64,000 bases of DNA from Mantis religiosa (GCA_030765055.1 CM060958.1:111669627-111733626), one strand, 5' to 3'. Positions 1 to 10,929 are shown, counted from the stretch's first letter. Numbers and translations are program-made. Notes: generated from the sequence alone by a model not told the origin.

Positions 1-477
1 CCAGACTGAAAAATTGAATGTCATAGCCGGGATTTAAACTACGAATCTCCCGATCTCCGTGCGGTTGCTCTAAACCACTGAGCTACTATGGCCAACATGC
101 AGACATGGCATTAAATTCTCCAACTGACTCGTATGTTTCCCGGTACAGCACTAGGGGTTATCATATACTATGAGACAAGCACCTTTTGTGACGACTTACT
201 ATGCTGTATGTACTTAAGTCCCAGGCTTCATAGTTAAACCACTGTTTATTTAGGTAAACTGATGGAAATAATTTTTCAACTCTACCCGCGTATAGGCTGA
301 GGTTTGGATGAGTAGAGCCAGACTGAAAAATTCAATGCCATAGCCGGGATTTGAACCACCGATCTCCCGCTCTCCGTGCAGTTGCTCTAAGCCACTGAGC
401 TGCTGTTAGCCCAGGACAAGAAGGCAAGCTAGAGGAATGTGTACCGTAATCACTTTTGCTGTCGGCACCGTGTATAT

Positions 478-966
478 TGTCACCCAATTATCGGAAGGCA
501 CGACCAACTGACGGCTGAGTGAGTGACGGGAAGCATTCGACCACGCATACCCATTTATCTTGTAGCGCTAACGAGGGGATGGTTGGAAAAACATCACTAG
601 CCACCTCTTTCCCCTCTCCCTGCCGTCTGGAACAGTCGGGATGATTCACTGTACCGCGAGACTTCCAGAAACAGCGATCTCCCTATATAAGGCCTGCAGT
701 GGGCGAGTCAAGTTCAGTTCTTGGCGAGCAGCCTTAGGAGCGCCGTGCTATCGAACGGACGGGAAGACTGTGTACGTGCATCAGAGGAGTTGTACGTAAT
801 TGTGAGTGCGGAGTGGACCTGTGAGAGACAAACTGGTGAATTGTAATTGTGTGCGCTACGTAATTCTATGTAATCGCCAAGTGTTCCAACTGTAATTCTG
901 TGGAAATAAAGAACATTTTGAGTTTGTGCAATTGGACTTTTAATTCTACTAACCCACAAAGTCACA
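478..966 (+). mobile_element. Solo LTR of a gypsy-type retrotransposon
   Basis: A 489-bp LTR that begins TGTCAC and ends AAGTCACA, flanked by the 4-bp duplication ATAT (474-477 and 967-970). It has a TATA box, an initiator and an AATAAA signal in LTR order, and its end (ggaaataaagaac to acccacaaagtcaca) matches the LTRs at 10.4 and 12.0 kb. No internal region is present, so it is a product of LTR-LTR recombination. The MITE copy at 9.5 kb is uninterrupted at this exact position and shows the empty site. Confidence 0.9.
684..718 (+). promoter_or_regulatory. LTR core promoter: TATA box and initiator
   Basis: TATATAA at 684 is followed about 30 bp later by TCAGT at 714, the arthropod initiator core. 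The spacing fits an RNA polymerase II start inside the solo LTR, which sets the U3/R boundary near 716. Confidence 0.6.
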
Positions 967-1462
967 ATATTCTCCCCTTCCGAGTATGACAAGGTTGAAA
1001 GGTTCGTTTAAAATACACAAGTGTTTTCACATACCTCACCCATACATAATACCTATCGCTGCATTTACTGCAACAAATATTAGATCCGGCAGCATGGGTA
1101 ACTCATATGCACTCTCATACACTCATTTCCTAGTAAACAGATCCGTTACCGGAGCAGATAATCAGTTCATGCTCCTCTGCCCTTGATGCCCCTCTAGCCT
1201 TCTTGTCGTGGGCATACAGTACTATGGCCAAAATGCCAACATGACAAATTCTCCAAGTGATTGATGTTTCTCAGTAGACAAGAGTTCTCATATGCTATGA
1301 GACACGCACCTTTTGTGGCGACTTAGTATGCTGTACGCACGTAAGTCCCAGGCTTCATAGTTAAACCACTATGTTATTCAGGTAAACTGGTGGAAATAAT
1401 CATTTCTTCCACACTAGCCGCGTGTACGCTAATGTTTGGATGAGTAGAGCCAGACTGAAAAA

Positions 1463-1661
1463 AGAGTGCCTGCCTAACGTTCAAGATGTCTGGAGTTTGA
1501 ATCTTGGTCAGAGTGAGTTACCTGGATAAGGTTTTTTCCTGGGCTTTCCCTTATCCTGAAAGACGAATGTCGAGTAACTCTATGAACCCTGTGCTAATTT
1601 GAACATAATTTCACTAATTTCATTCATCGTCCGATATGACAATGGAGGACGAAAATTAAAA
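1463..1661 (+). mobile_element. SINE-A, 5'-truncated copy
   Basis: Matches the family A consensus seen elsewhere: tRNA-like B-box segment (gagtttgaatcttggtcag), then ttacctggataaggtttt, ttatcctgaaagacgaatgtc, and the terminal block cattcatcgtccgatatgac. The first ~35 bp of the tRNA-like head are missing. It lies directly on the third family D unit, and its 3' tail is the target of the Tigger-like element that follows. Confidence 0.85.
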
Positions 1662-1663
1662 TA

Positions 1664-1852
1664 CAGTGAAACCTCGTTAAACAAGACCAGTTTTGGGGTA
1701 AAATATGCTCAGCGTAGTAAATTAATACTTGTTTTACAGACGATAAACTGCTATTATTGGTAGGCACATTATTCTAATTCTCTTGTTACCGGACGAAATC
1801 AGTGCACTCATCATCTCACCTGCTTGAGACCGACCGGTGATAAAGTAATGGA

Positions 1853-1902
<50 letters not shown>

Positions 1903-2785
1903 TGTTCCATTTAACTACTATGGTCATTTCGGCGGCCGTTCACCTTTGGAACATACCGAAGGTGTTAACTCTATCTTTGGTTTTTAGTCATTAGATCACG
2001 CACACATTCGCACTCACATTCATACTTCCAGACCCTGGGGAAGATGGGGAATTACCTTGGTTGGAGAAAAATCCCCACCCCTACCACCGATAATCGGACC
2101 CGGGACACCTAGCACTGCAGACAGGTGCTCTACCGACTGAGCTACGGGGCCAGCCTGGAAAATGTTGTGGCCTGATGTGTGTGACATGCTAGAACAAAGA
2201 TTGAAGAAGAAGCAGGAAAAGCAAGAGTGGAAGGAGATTTTATAGACATTTTAAAAATATCGTTGCCTGCTTCAAGTTGTCGGAGAAGACATTGACAATG
2301 ATGGAGGTTATAAACTGATTATAGAGGAAAGCAGTAATGCATCATGCAGTGTTACTGAAAATGAGTAATCAGATTCAGAAAGTGTTGATGAACCACTGTG
2401 GTTATGACCCACACATAAACTGAAGAAAACATAGAGAAATTGTTGCTTTATTTCGAGAGTCAAGTTGAAACATTGGCAAATGAACTCATGTTAAATCGAA
2501 TGCCTGATTCGCACTGCTTTAAGCAATACACTAAACAGAGACAACAGAAGCTTACTGCCTATTTTACCACCGACTAGTTTGTAGCTATATTTTGTACAGT
2601 ACAAATACATGGGCTATTACAGTGTGTGTGTTTTTTGGTGAAAGTGTGGCGATAGTGATATCTAACGCCATTAAAAATATTTCGGCAATGTACATGTTCA
2701 TTTTATCGCACTTCCGCCATTCTCTAGATAACCCAGATTTTCGTTAACCTGCTCCCAGTTGAGCCAAGTAAACGAGGTAGTACTG
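1664..2785 (+). mobile_element. Degenerate Tigger/pogo-like DNA transposon
   Basis: Ends are imperfect inverted repeats (left cagtgaaacctcgttaaac, right in reverse cagtactacctcgtttac) bounded by TA on both sides (1662-1663 and 2786-2787). The CAGTnnnACCTCGTT type end is typical of Tigger/pogo elements. Inside, 2190-2575 retains broken plus-strand coding remnants, including an acidic serine-rich stretch and a C-terminal KQYTKQRQQKLTAYF-like tail resembling the end of Tigger transposases. Stops and frameshifts abound, and no DDE core is recognisable. A SINE-C is inserted at 1856-2155. Confidence 0.65.
1856..2155 (-). mobile_element. SINE-C (tRNA-headed), with poly(T) tail on + strand
   Basis: Read on the minus strand it starts ggctggccccgtagctcagt, a tRNA-like head with A box and a B box (gggtccgattatc, degenerate), continues to tctggaagtatgaatgtgag, and ends in a 40-plus A tail. 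The 7-bp target duplication tggaaaa lies at 1849-1855 and 2156-2162. A second copy is at 26.3 kb inside a mariner. Confidence 0.85.
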
Positions 2786-2787
2786 TA

Positions 2788-5175
2788 TATATATTTAAAA
2801 AATCCAAATTAATTCCAAATCGCCTTTGGGTGTTTAATAAATGTACGGGAGCGTCACTGAAGTTGGCAAGGCATCTTGCACAACATGGAGATCCATTTAA
2901 AAAGAATGCTGTTTTATTTCCTTCTTTTATAAACTAATACACCAACGTGTTTAATCACAATCCTAATTTTTCTACCAAAACGAGATGAAAGTTCTTGATG
3001 TAGACTCATTTAAGCAATCCAGTGAAGTATTGATTATCCTGAAGTGTATATATTGGTGAAGGTAGATTTATGCCCCACGATGCGGCGACATATTTGAAGT
3101 AGGATTCGTTGTCGTGAGGTCCACGCCCCACACGCGCGAACGGTTTCGGGTTTCCCTTGGTGTGGCGACGCGTTGAGAAGCCAAACGTTATAGTAGCCTC
3201 GTCCATCGCATCCCAGGCGGCGTCAAAAGCTTTCCCTTCTGACCACGCCTCCCCACATGTAAGCAATTATAAGGGTTTTCCACCCTTAAACATATGGGGG
3301 GTCCTTCTTAATACGTTCACCAAGTTAGAGCGCTGTTGCAATATTTTTCTTGTGTCCTCAGAAATTATCTTAGACTGTGCAAACGTGCTTCTTATGTTTG
3401 TTAATTAAGCTTATATTTATAGAAGTTACATAGTGTTTTACTTAGTGTAGTTTTATAAATTTATTAGTGTTTAATAGTTATTAGCACTTGCATAATTTAA
3501 TTAAGATGTGGAGACCGTGGGTATCGAACCTAACATGGATAAGCTAACAGTATTTCTAAACTTTCTCGAGTTCTTAAACGTTTATGACATATTTAATTAT
3601 TATGCAGAATGTACGTGGTTATTTATTTAAATTGTGCTTAGCAGAAGGACCCCCTCCCCCCAAAAAAAGAATATATCTACTTAACTTTATTCAAAGTTGG
3701 AAAATTAGCAAACATCCTTGCAAAAAGCTTCGAAAATTTGAAAAGAGTAATAGAGTTTCCTTACTAGTCTTTTTTTTTTTTTTTTAATCCTTGGTTCTTT
3801 TTTTTTCACTTTTGAAGTATTTATTGCTATGTTAAATCAACCGAAGTTCACCACCTGTAGCTGCCATAGAATAAAGGAAAATGTTTTAGGATAAATCGGC
3901 TCACAATTGCAATAAACAAAGCTCTAACGTGCAAACTTTGCTTATAAATGATTATTAACTACCAGATTATCCCAAGTGCTTCTTTAATTTGCAAGTAAAT
4001 ATCCCTCGCAAATCCATGCACATTGATGCAATTTAACCCTTTTAAAATTGTAATGATGTTTTACTAAACTTTCCTTAGATATTATGCTAATAATACGTAT
4101 TTAGTTCTCGTTGGTAATAGAAGTACTAATACCATAACAGCATAGGTAATATATCTCTTTTCAGTTATGTTATAAAGAGTTGTAACATTATGTATTATTT
4201 TATGAAACATTAATCATTCAAAATTTATTTAAAAAGATCAATGACGATTTCTTACAGTGAATTCTGCTTTATTAATTTATATTTTGCTTCTAAACGTTAC
4301 TTTAAACAACGGCAACACTGGGTATTCTCAGCTGTAAACACGTGTCTAACTTTCTTCACCTCTGACCTCGGTTGGTGTATCCTAAGATGTTTATGACATT
4401 GTGGTTAGGCGGAAGAACAGTTTTTCCCTACAAAGAGAGCCGGTTGGGGATGCTTTAAACGCGGCCACTATACCTTGATGTAGAAGCGATGAACTCTCCT
4501 GTATCGTGGCCTTGAAGATGATGGTCTCGAAGATTTCTGTAAAATTTCCTTCCGGTAGCTGCAGCGAGCGATGAGATGTGAAACCTGAATGTCGTGGTAT
4601 CGATTCTAAAGGGATTATGCGTTTGGGTAACAATGAAATAAAATTATGAACACCGTTTCACTTTACTTGTATTTATTTCTCGACATCTTTTGCTTCACAA
4701 GCGACTTTTTCAGTGATATAGCACTTTACTAACTTTTAATTTTCTCCTTCGCTTTGCGAATGATGCAACGGTTTTCCACTTAAGTTATTTCTCGTCGCGT
4801 CGCGTATTCAGCATATATTTTAATCGTTTACTAAACGTTAATAAACGGTGAACTCCACTAACTTCCTGTAGTTTTCAAGAGCCTTTACCAAAAACACGTC
4901 TACACGCTTCGAGAGTACAAGCATGAAGAAGAAAGAAATTTAAGTATAAAATTATTGGTTCTTTTCTCTGTTTCGTTGCTAGGATACCGAATACTAAATG
5001 TTGATTGGTGCGACGTCACAATTTGTGTAGATTTAGTTTCCGGAATTTTCTGAATTTGGGATTTTAATAAACCTAAGCATTCGTTGCATCATCTGCATGA
5101 CCTGCTTGGTTATTGATTTACATTTAATTTCAGATGGCCATGTTTACTTTATATGTCCATATATGGCATTTTAAA
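2788..5175. other. No recognised repeat or gene, apart from one exon-like ORF
   Basis: AT-rich sequence with short homopolymer tracts (T-run near 3771). The only stretch of note is a GC-richer minus-strand ORF at 3006-3266, listed separately. A minus-strand 80-codon frame at 4391-4633 is open but resembles nothing I know. Confidence 0.5.
3006..3266 (-). other. Unrecognised 86-codon ORF in a GC-rich island
   Basis: This open frame is clearly richer in G+C than its AT-rich surroundings. Its composition looks protein-like (motifs GRGPHDNESYFKYVAASWG and NLPSPIYTLQ). There is no ATG: the frame opens just after a TAA, so it may be an exon or a fragment of a mobile-element protein. No clear splice sites were seen. 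Function unknown. Confidence 0.25.
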
Positions 5176-5179
5176 ATAT

Positions 5180-5649
5180 TGTGACTTTGTGGGCTCGTGA
5201 AATAAAAAGTCCAATTACACAAACTTAACAATGTTCTTTATTTTCACCTTATTCCAATTACAGTTTACTATACACAATTACGATTTACCAGTTTGTCCGT
5301 TACCGTTCCGATGCACGTACACAATTGCAATTTAATTTACACCATTCAACCTTGCCAGTTCGTCTTTACCCGTCCACTCAACTCGACTACACGTCCGCCC
5401 GGCTCAGGGTCACTCACTCAACTCACTACACATCCGCACACCGCGACGTCCTCCACTCCACTAACCGTCGCCTCGCTTGTATCGATCGCCCCGAAACCTC
5501 CCGATTCTTCCATTATGGAGGGGGAAATCATTCTGGAGCCTTCGAGCACCTTCGCGCGGTAGGAGGAGGTGCCACCCCTTGCGTCCCCCCCGCCACCGCC
5601 ACCAGTCCGCATTATCGATCGGCAACGCGAGTTCGCCGTCTACGTCACA
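5180..5649 (-). mobile_element. Solo LTR of a gypsy-type retrotransposon
   Basis: On the minus strand it begins TGTGACGTAG and ends AGCCCACAAAGTCACA, and is flanked by ATAT (5176-5179 and 5650-5653). The 3' block (aaagaacattgttaag and aattggactttttatt) is shared with the other LTRs here, but the U3 part is distinct and GC-rich, so it is another subfamily. Open frames within it are chance. Confidence 0.88.
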
Positions 5650-5653
5650 ATAT

Positions 5654-7360
5654 ATTTACAGACTAATATGAAATATCATCTTTAACCCATATAAATTAAT
5701 CTTGAAATAAAGGGATTCTTACCACATTCTTTAACACCTCTGGGTTCAGAACAGAGCCTTGCTTATGCTATACCATCCGCGTTTTTAGTTGGTTTAGGAA
5801 TCTGAGGTTTTGGCGTCCTAGATAAGAGAATTACTTCCTCAATCTGATTAGGAAAATATGGTTTAGGGGTTTCCTATAGTTTTGAGAAACTCATGTTGAC
5901 TTCTAAGTTGCAAGCGGTATATTTGCTACCAACAATCTACAGCTATGCATGCAACATTACCTTTTTCTGCTAGGACTCTTTTTCCTTGTTTTCTTCGCTT
6001 GTTTTGTACCTATATATCTTACTGTCCTTTAATTCCGTGTACCTAAACACTAAAACTTGATTAAAATATATTTTATATTTAGTTTATCCACTGCTTACCT
6101 GCGTAGCACACGGTGTTTATTTTATTCGTTATTTCCCGCCCTCCGATTGAGTAAGAATGACGTCATAGTTGACTGGTGAGTCTATCTTGAAATCATACTG
6201 CCTCTACGGAGAAGCAGCGCTAATTTTTGCGGAACAATAAGCAAATTACAGAACTCTCAGTGTAATTGTGCTGGTAACTAATACAACCAGCTTCCCCTGG
6301 ATATGGACACAGAGCACCGCGTCTTCATTGCTGAATGCTACTTTCCTAGCGACATTAAATATAATTTAAACCGCTGCATAGAGGAGTTTAATGTAACAGT
6401 ATCCAGCATTCAGACAAGTCCCTCGGAGCGTAATGTTATCAAATGTGTCCAGGTACCGTCAAATTGACATACTTTTGTTTGCAACATAAACGTCTTAAGT
6501 TTTATCAGTATATGATATTAATTTTTTGTCATTCTCACGCTTAAATAAAATGTCTATTAATGTTGGTATCCTTTGTCTATAGGTGCATCAAACATTTCCA
6601 AGATACAAGATCAGTTACTCGCAAAAACAGAGACACTGGATGCTATAAAGTGACTGGTTCCAATCTAGAAGTAATAAATAATGTTATGACAGAAAGGCCT
6701 CAAGCATACCTTCTCGCAATACAGACAGTGTTTGAGGAGATTAGAGAAAAGAAATATAAGAAAATGCACACATAAGACTATGTACTAGAGATATTTTCTT
6801 GTTTAGACTTGGATAAAAGCTTTGTGCATATTATAATACTAGTTTATTTTTCATTCCTAGAACATGTTTTGCTAATTTCCTGGTTTGAAATGAAGTTACA
6901 CTGTGAGGAAACTGTGGGTGAAGAAAAAATCTAGATCAAATTGAAATACATATTTATATTTTTTGTGACAGATTTAGGATATGCATATATGTCTACCATA
7001 AAAGAAAAACAAATATTCATTGTGAAATAAGTGTTCATTGACTTATTTCGTATATTCTTCACGGTATACTTTTAAGGCTCCATAATTAGATTTGTAGTGC
7101 ATTGCAGTATATAGTTCTTTAAAAACAGATCATATCTATGCATCAGACGAAATTCCGCAGCTTTATATTACGCGGGCAAGACCCACCTATCCAATAGTAT
7201 ATTTACATGCAGGTAGAGGGACGCCTCAAAGCTGTTGCCAGCACACCAAATTCGATCGCAAGCCGGTAGGGGAATCGTATATAAACCCGCTCCATCAGCG
7301 ATGCAATTGCTGACGTCAAATTTTGCGCGGTAAATCACAAATAAAAATGAACATCGTCCT
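5654..7360. other. No firm feature except a possible split ORF
   Basis: Mostly AT-rich and unassigned. A possible two-part coding segment at 6303-6775 is listed separately. Confidence 0.45.
6303..6775 (+). other. Possible two-exon remnant, HTH-like, probably transposase-derived
   Basis: An ATG at 6303 opens a 50-codon frame (MDTEHRVFIAECYF) that runs to CAG followed by GTACCG, a possible splice donor. After about 130 bp, tttgtctatag (acceptor-like) precedes a second open segment to the stop at 6775, containing CIKHFQDTRSVTRKN and VINNVMTERPQA. This resembles the ...FQxTGSVxxK... linker of helix-turn-helix parts in insect Tc1/IS630-like transposases. The frames on either side do not join cleanly at the proposed splice, so it may be a frameshifted relic. 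Inference only. Confidence 0.25.
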
Positions 7361-7588
7361 GCCCATGTAGGGCAGGTGATAGCGTGTCTGCCTCACGTTG
7401 AAAATGTCCCGAGTTCGAATCTCGGTCAGCATGTTATCTGGATAAGGTTTTCCCGGGGTTTCTGTTATCATGAAAGATGAATGTAAGGTAAGTCTAAGCT
7501 ATATGGACCCTGACCTCTTTTGAGCATCTTTTCACACATTTCAGTCATCGTCCGATGTGAAAACGTTGGAGGAGGTAACTTAAAAAAA
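7361..7588 (+). mobile_element. SINE-A, nearly full length
   Basis: Retains the promoter B box (gagttcgaatctcggtcag), ctggataaggttttcccgg, tgaaagatgaatgtaagg and the terminal cgtccgatgtgaaaacgttggagg block followed by an A-rich end. The head is diverged (gcccatgtagggcaggtgat). Confidence 0.85.
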
Positions 7589-7739
7589 GTATTGTATCCC
7601 ACCCAAAAACTGCACACCGAAATTTCATCGGAAGTTCATTTGATGAGATATACTAAATGCCCCCTATCAAACTATTTTAAAGAAAAGGTCTCTGGTAAGT
7701 GAATGACTAAGAGAGAAGCATAAATCTAAAAGGGGGAAA

Positions 7740-8318
7740 TAATCTGTCGGTCTGTTACACTTGCGTCTGCCCGGCTCTCAAAACTGTACCTTGGCGCACT
7801 TCACTTGGTTATGAATCGTGCATTCTTTTTTACACATCTCTAGTCCGTCCCATTTTGACCTATAGAGCTCCAGTCTGAGATGGCACCAGCAAGACTAATC
7901 TCCGCAGACTGCAGGTACTACAAAACAAGGTACTCCGTACAGCTACAAATGCTCCATGGTTCGTCAGAAACCAAGAACTTCCAACACGAATTTGGTCTTC
8001 TACCCGTTCACCAGTACATCCGCCGGTTGGCACGACCTTTATTTTACCATCTCCAGGAGGTCCCTGGAGCAGTTACCTAAATCTCGGAGCTCGCACTCGC
8101 CAACAAACTCACCTCAAGCGCAGACTGCCATAAGATCTTCTCCTGAGTGACCTCTCCAGTACAGACGAACCAGACGAGTGACAACCATCAAATTTAAAGT
8201 CCTCAATTTGTGTTAGTGATCCTTCCATATTTACCTAGAAGAAGCGTTCAGCGCTACCTCAATTGTTATGTGTGCTGTTACTAAGTTTCTCAATTATCGA
8301 TGGATTGTAAAAGAATAA
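7740..8318 (+). pseudogene. 5'-truncated Jockey-type LINE: C-terminal end of the reverse transcriptase ORF
   Basis: Frameshifted coding matches, piece by piece, the end of the Jockey-type ORF2 at 38.0-38.4 kb: LVRP(I/L)xTY, RLQxLQNR-like, APWFVRNQ-like, and the ELGLLPLHQYIR-like stretch (here FGLLPVHQYIRRLA). It ends with an AT-rich 3' tail (agaataaaaaaag) near 8318. Only the thumb and connection region of the reverse transcriptase is left, so it is dead on arrival. Boundaries are approximate on the left. Confidence 0.75.
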
Positions 8319-8336
8319 AAAAAGGGGGTGAAATAG

Positions 8337-8602
8337 GTTAACAGTGGCGAGGCGTGACTTTCAGTGCAAGGGAAGCTCCAAATGATTTTCATTAATATAA
8401 GAGAGAATAATGACTCAAAGATCTAAGGCTACTTTTTAGTACTCCCTCTGTTGTAGAGTCACACGTAGGTTCAATAGTGAGGAGTGACTTTCAAAGCGAG
8501 AGGAGCTACAAATAATAATTTTCATTGAAATAAGATAAAATAATAACTCAAAAAATTATGATTACTCTTTAGCGCTATGTTTATTGTATACAGTCACACG
8601 CA
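8337..8602. repeat. Diverged tandem duplication, two ~131-135-bp units
   Basis: Unit 1 (8337-8467) and unit 2 (8468-8602) share aggtt, gtgactttca, ggagctacaaat, tttcattgaaata, ataactcaaa and end in agtcacacgt/c, with many substitutions. No coding potential and no further copies seen in the window. Confidence 0.7.
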
Positions 8603-9486
8603 GGCGTTTCTTACATTGCAGAACGGTCACACTACAAGCATATTCCTGTCTCCCCTCTACAATTAAACGTTTCAATTTTTCCTAGAGCTGGTCCACACCG
8701 TCTGAACTGTTAGTCTAAAATGGAAAAAGCATGCAATTCACACACTTATGTTAACTTAACTTCACAAGCATCTCCTATTTCTGACCACTAAACACAAATC
8801 TACGTAATGCTATTGAAATATGCTTACACTTGTATTTAAAAACGCCATAAAAAGAAAAAGATAAACTTTTCTTCTCACTCCACAGAGACTTCACGTGACA
8901 AAATGAGTCAGTGCTTCCTAACTATCGACGAGTCGCGATTCCTTCCGGAAACCTACGAAGTATGTATGGTATTCAACGTTACGAATACGTAAATATTCAG
9001 TATTGAATGATCTCGCAGAACCAGTCACTCGAATCTAAGCAGATGTCAAAGTAATTGCAGCACCGCGGATATTTGTGAATAAATTTTGAAAATGTATCCA
9101 GAGCAATTAAAATATTTTTGACATGAATTTTCTTCTTTTGTCTTCTGAAATTCTTGAGGCCGCGGTGCTTCCAGGTTTCATTGCACGCTTCGCCACTAGG
9201 TTAAAACAGGAAAGTTTTCCAATATTATTTTCTACTTTGTTTATATGTTCACAAGCGTTTAAGCAATTTTGAGCAAGATTTTTAACATGCAACAGTGAAA
9301 TACATTCCCACTCTGTTTTGCAGCCCCTAAATATGTGCCCAAATTACAGGTACCTCAGAAACACTGAGATAATGGTTACCACTCGCCAGGAGGAAGTCAG
9401 AAGGTATAGAATACAATTAATTAATATAACTTGGTGTTTACATTATTTTTATCTACATTACATACATTAATTTCTTAGTCTAGTTG
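8603..9486. other. No recognised feature
   Basis: AT-rich. The minus-strand 61-codon frame at 9107-9292 has no recognisable similarity. Confidence 0.5.
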
Positions 9487-9488
9487 TA

Positions 9489-10040
9489 CTGTTAGCCCAG
9501 GACAAGAAGGCAAGCTAGAGCAATATGTAGCGTAAACACTTTTGCTGTCCGCAAGGTTTATATTCTCCCCTTCCGAGTATGACAGGAATGAAAGCTTTGT
9601 TTAAAATACACAAGTGTTGTTACATAACTCACCTATATATAATACCTATCCCTGCATTAAATGCATCAGATCTGGCTGCCCGCTTCGGTAGCGTGAATGG
9701 TAGCGTGTCTGCCTCACGTTCAAGAGGTCCCGAGTTCGAATCTCGGTCAGGGTGAGTTACCTGGATGAGGCCTTTTCCGGAGTTTTCCCTTATCCTTCAA
9801 GAAGAATGTCGGGTAACTCTTAGCTCTATGGACCCTGGACTCATTTGAGCATCAGTTCACCCAATTCATTCACCATCCGATACGACTTAACGTTGGTGGA
9901 CGTAAATTACACACACCCACACACAAAAATATCTGGCAGCATGGGTGACTCATATGCACTCTCATTCACTCATTTCCTAGTAATCAGATCAGCTACCGGA
10001 TCAGATAAACGGTTCAAGCTCCTCTGCCCTTCATACTCCT
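9489..10040. mobile_element. MITE family F, copy 2 (holds a SINE-A)
   Basis: The left end ctgttagcccaggacaag follows an intact TA (9487-9488). The body aligns with copy 1, including ttctccccttccgagtatgac, where copy 1 carries the solo LTR and this copy does not. Similarity stops near 10040 (cccttcatactcctcta), so the right inverted repeat is missing or rearranged. SINE-A sits at 9678-9930. Confidence 0.75.
9678..9930 (+). mobile_element. SINE-A, full length
   Basis: Full head gcccgcttcggtagcgtg, B box gagttcgaatctcggtcag, body and terminal cgatacgacttaacgttgg, then an AC-rich and A tail. The target duplication atctggc is at 9670-9676 and 9931-9937. MITE copy 1 shows the unfilled site (agatccggcagcatggg). 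Confidence 0.92.
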
Positions 10041-10357
10041 CTATTATGTGTTTCAAATGGGATGTTTGTCCTTGAGCGATACTAAGTGAGCAGCCAGTCG
10101 GAGTCCTGCGGTGTTGTATTGCATTCCCCCTATGTGCTTTGTGACGAGCGCAAAACTAATCAACCTCTAAGGAATACTATTCGCGCTAGGACAAAAATTC
10201 AGATTTCGCAAACACTGATCCATGAAGCAGGGACTAATGTATTCAACAACCGTCAAAACCCCATATTTTTAGCTCAAATAGTTTTCCTAATACAAATAAA
10301 TAAAGTAGATACCATTATATTAAACAATCATCGTGTCGTAAGCACTGTAATGAATAT
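10041..10357. other. No recognised feature
   Basis: The first 22 bp (ctattatgtgtttcaaatgg) recur inverted at 13490-13511. The rest is unassigned and ends in the ATAT target of the LTR element. Confidence 0.4.
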
Positions 10358-10928
10358 TGTAACAGGAGCGTTGGAGCACCCTGTAACCAGCTGGGAACGG
10401 AAGGTAGGGGAGGACCGCGTTAGCCACACCTCTCCCTCGTTTGTCTTATAGTGGTGACAGCCAGTGGTCGGAAAGAAACATAATTGTGCGTCTGTTTTCC
10501 TTCCACCTGTTTCTCGATCCTTCGTTTACTGGAACATTCTCCTGGTCACTAGAAACCGGCGATATTCCGATATAAAGAGGGTTACAGACAGACGGAGTCA
10601 GTCAGTTGTTGGTTGAGTTGGTCAATCAGTTGGTTAGTGAGTGTGAGCGAGAAGACAGTCGCAGTTCTTGGTGTAAGAGTTAGTCAGTGACGTGTTAATG
10701 AACGAAAGGATTGTGCAACGGAAGACTGTACGAACTGTGTATGAGTATCGGAGTTTATGTAATCGCGAGTACAAGTGAAGTTGTAACGGACGAACGGGTA
10801 AATCGTAATGGTGTGCATTACGTAATTTTGTGTAATTGGCAAGTGTTAAACTGTAAGTCGGTGGAAATAAAGAACATTGTTGAAGTGGTGTAATTGGACT
10901 TTTTATTCCACGAACCCACAAAGTCACA
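10358..10928 (+). repeat. 5' LTR
   Basis: TG...CA ended (TGTAAC to AAGTCACA). TATAAAG at 10571, TCAGT initiator at about 10598, AATAAA at 10866 with the end of R expected some 15-20 bp downstream. Confidence 0.95.
10571..10602 (+). promoter_or_regulatory. LTR core promoter
   Basis: TATAAAG and the initiator core TCAGT about 28 bp downstream, repeated identically in the 3' LTR. This would start the genomic RNA of the element. Confidence 0.6.
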
Positions 10929-10929
10929 C

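Larger units (their letters stand above)
403..1219. mobile_element. MITE family F, copy 1 (interrupted by a solo LTR)
   Basis: Imperfect terminal inverted repeats: left ctgttagcccaggacaag, right end read in reverse ctgtatgcccacgacaag, both followed by aaggc. The right flank is TA and the left flank is TG, a likely mutated TA, as expected for Tc1/mariner-type target duplication. The element splits a family D tRNA-like segment. Without the LTR it is about 324 bp and has no coding potential. A second copy starts at 9489 and keeps the intact TA before its left end. Confidence 0.75.
1..1462 (-). repeat. Tandem array of ~315-bp tRNA-headed unit (family D)
   Basis: Two full units start with the same motif ccagactgaaaaatt at 1 and 318, and a third starts at 1450 and is cut short. 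Unit length is 317 bp, and 313 bp once the inserted element at 403-1219 is removed. Each unit holds, on the minus strand, a tRNA-like segment with an A box (tagctcagtgg type) and a B box (ggttcaaatcccggc type). Related copies lie at 18.4, 19.3, 19.6 and 20.2 kb, some tandem and some inverted. It may be a SINE multiplied as a satellite, or a satellite that captured a tRNA-like head. tRNA isotype not assigned. Confidence 0.8.

Noticed and set aside
5293..5671. Several overlapping ORFs on both strands
   Set aside because: They lie fully inside a solo LTR with defined ends and ATAT duplications. GC-rich U3 sequence gives chance frames.
9678..9760. tRNA gene
   Set aside because: Has A/B boxes, but the cloverleaf is degenerate and the body, tail and target duplication show it is the head of a SINE. 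The same holds for heads of SINE-B, -C and family D.
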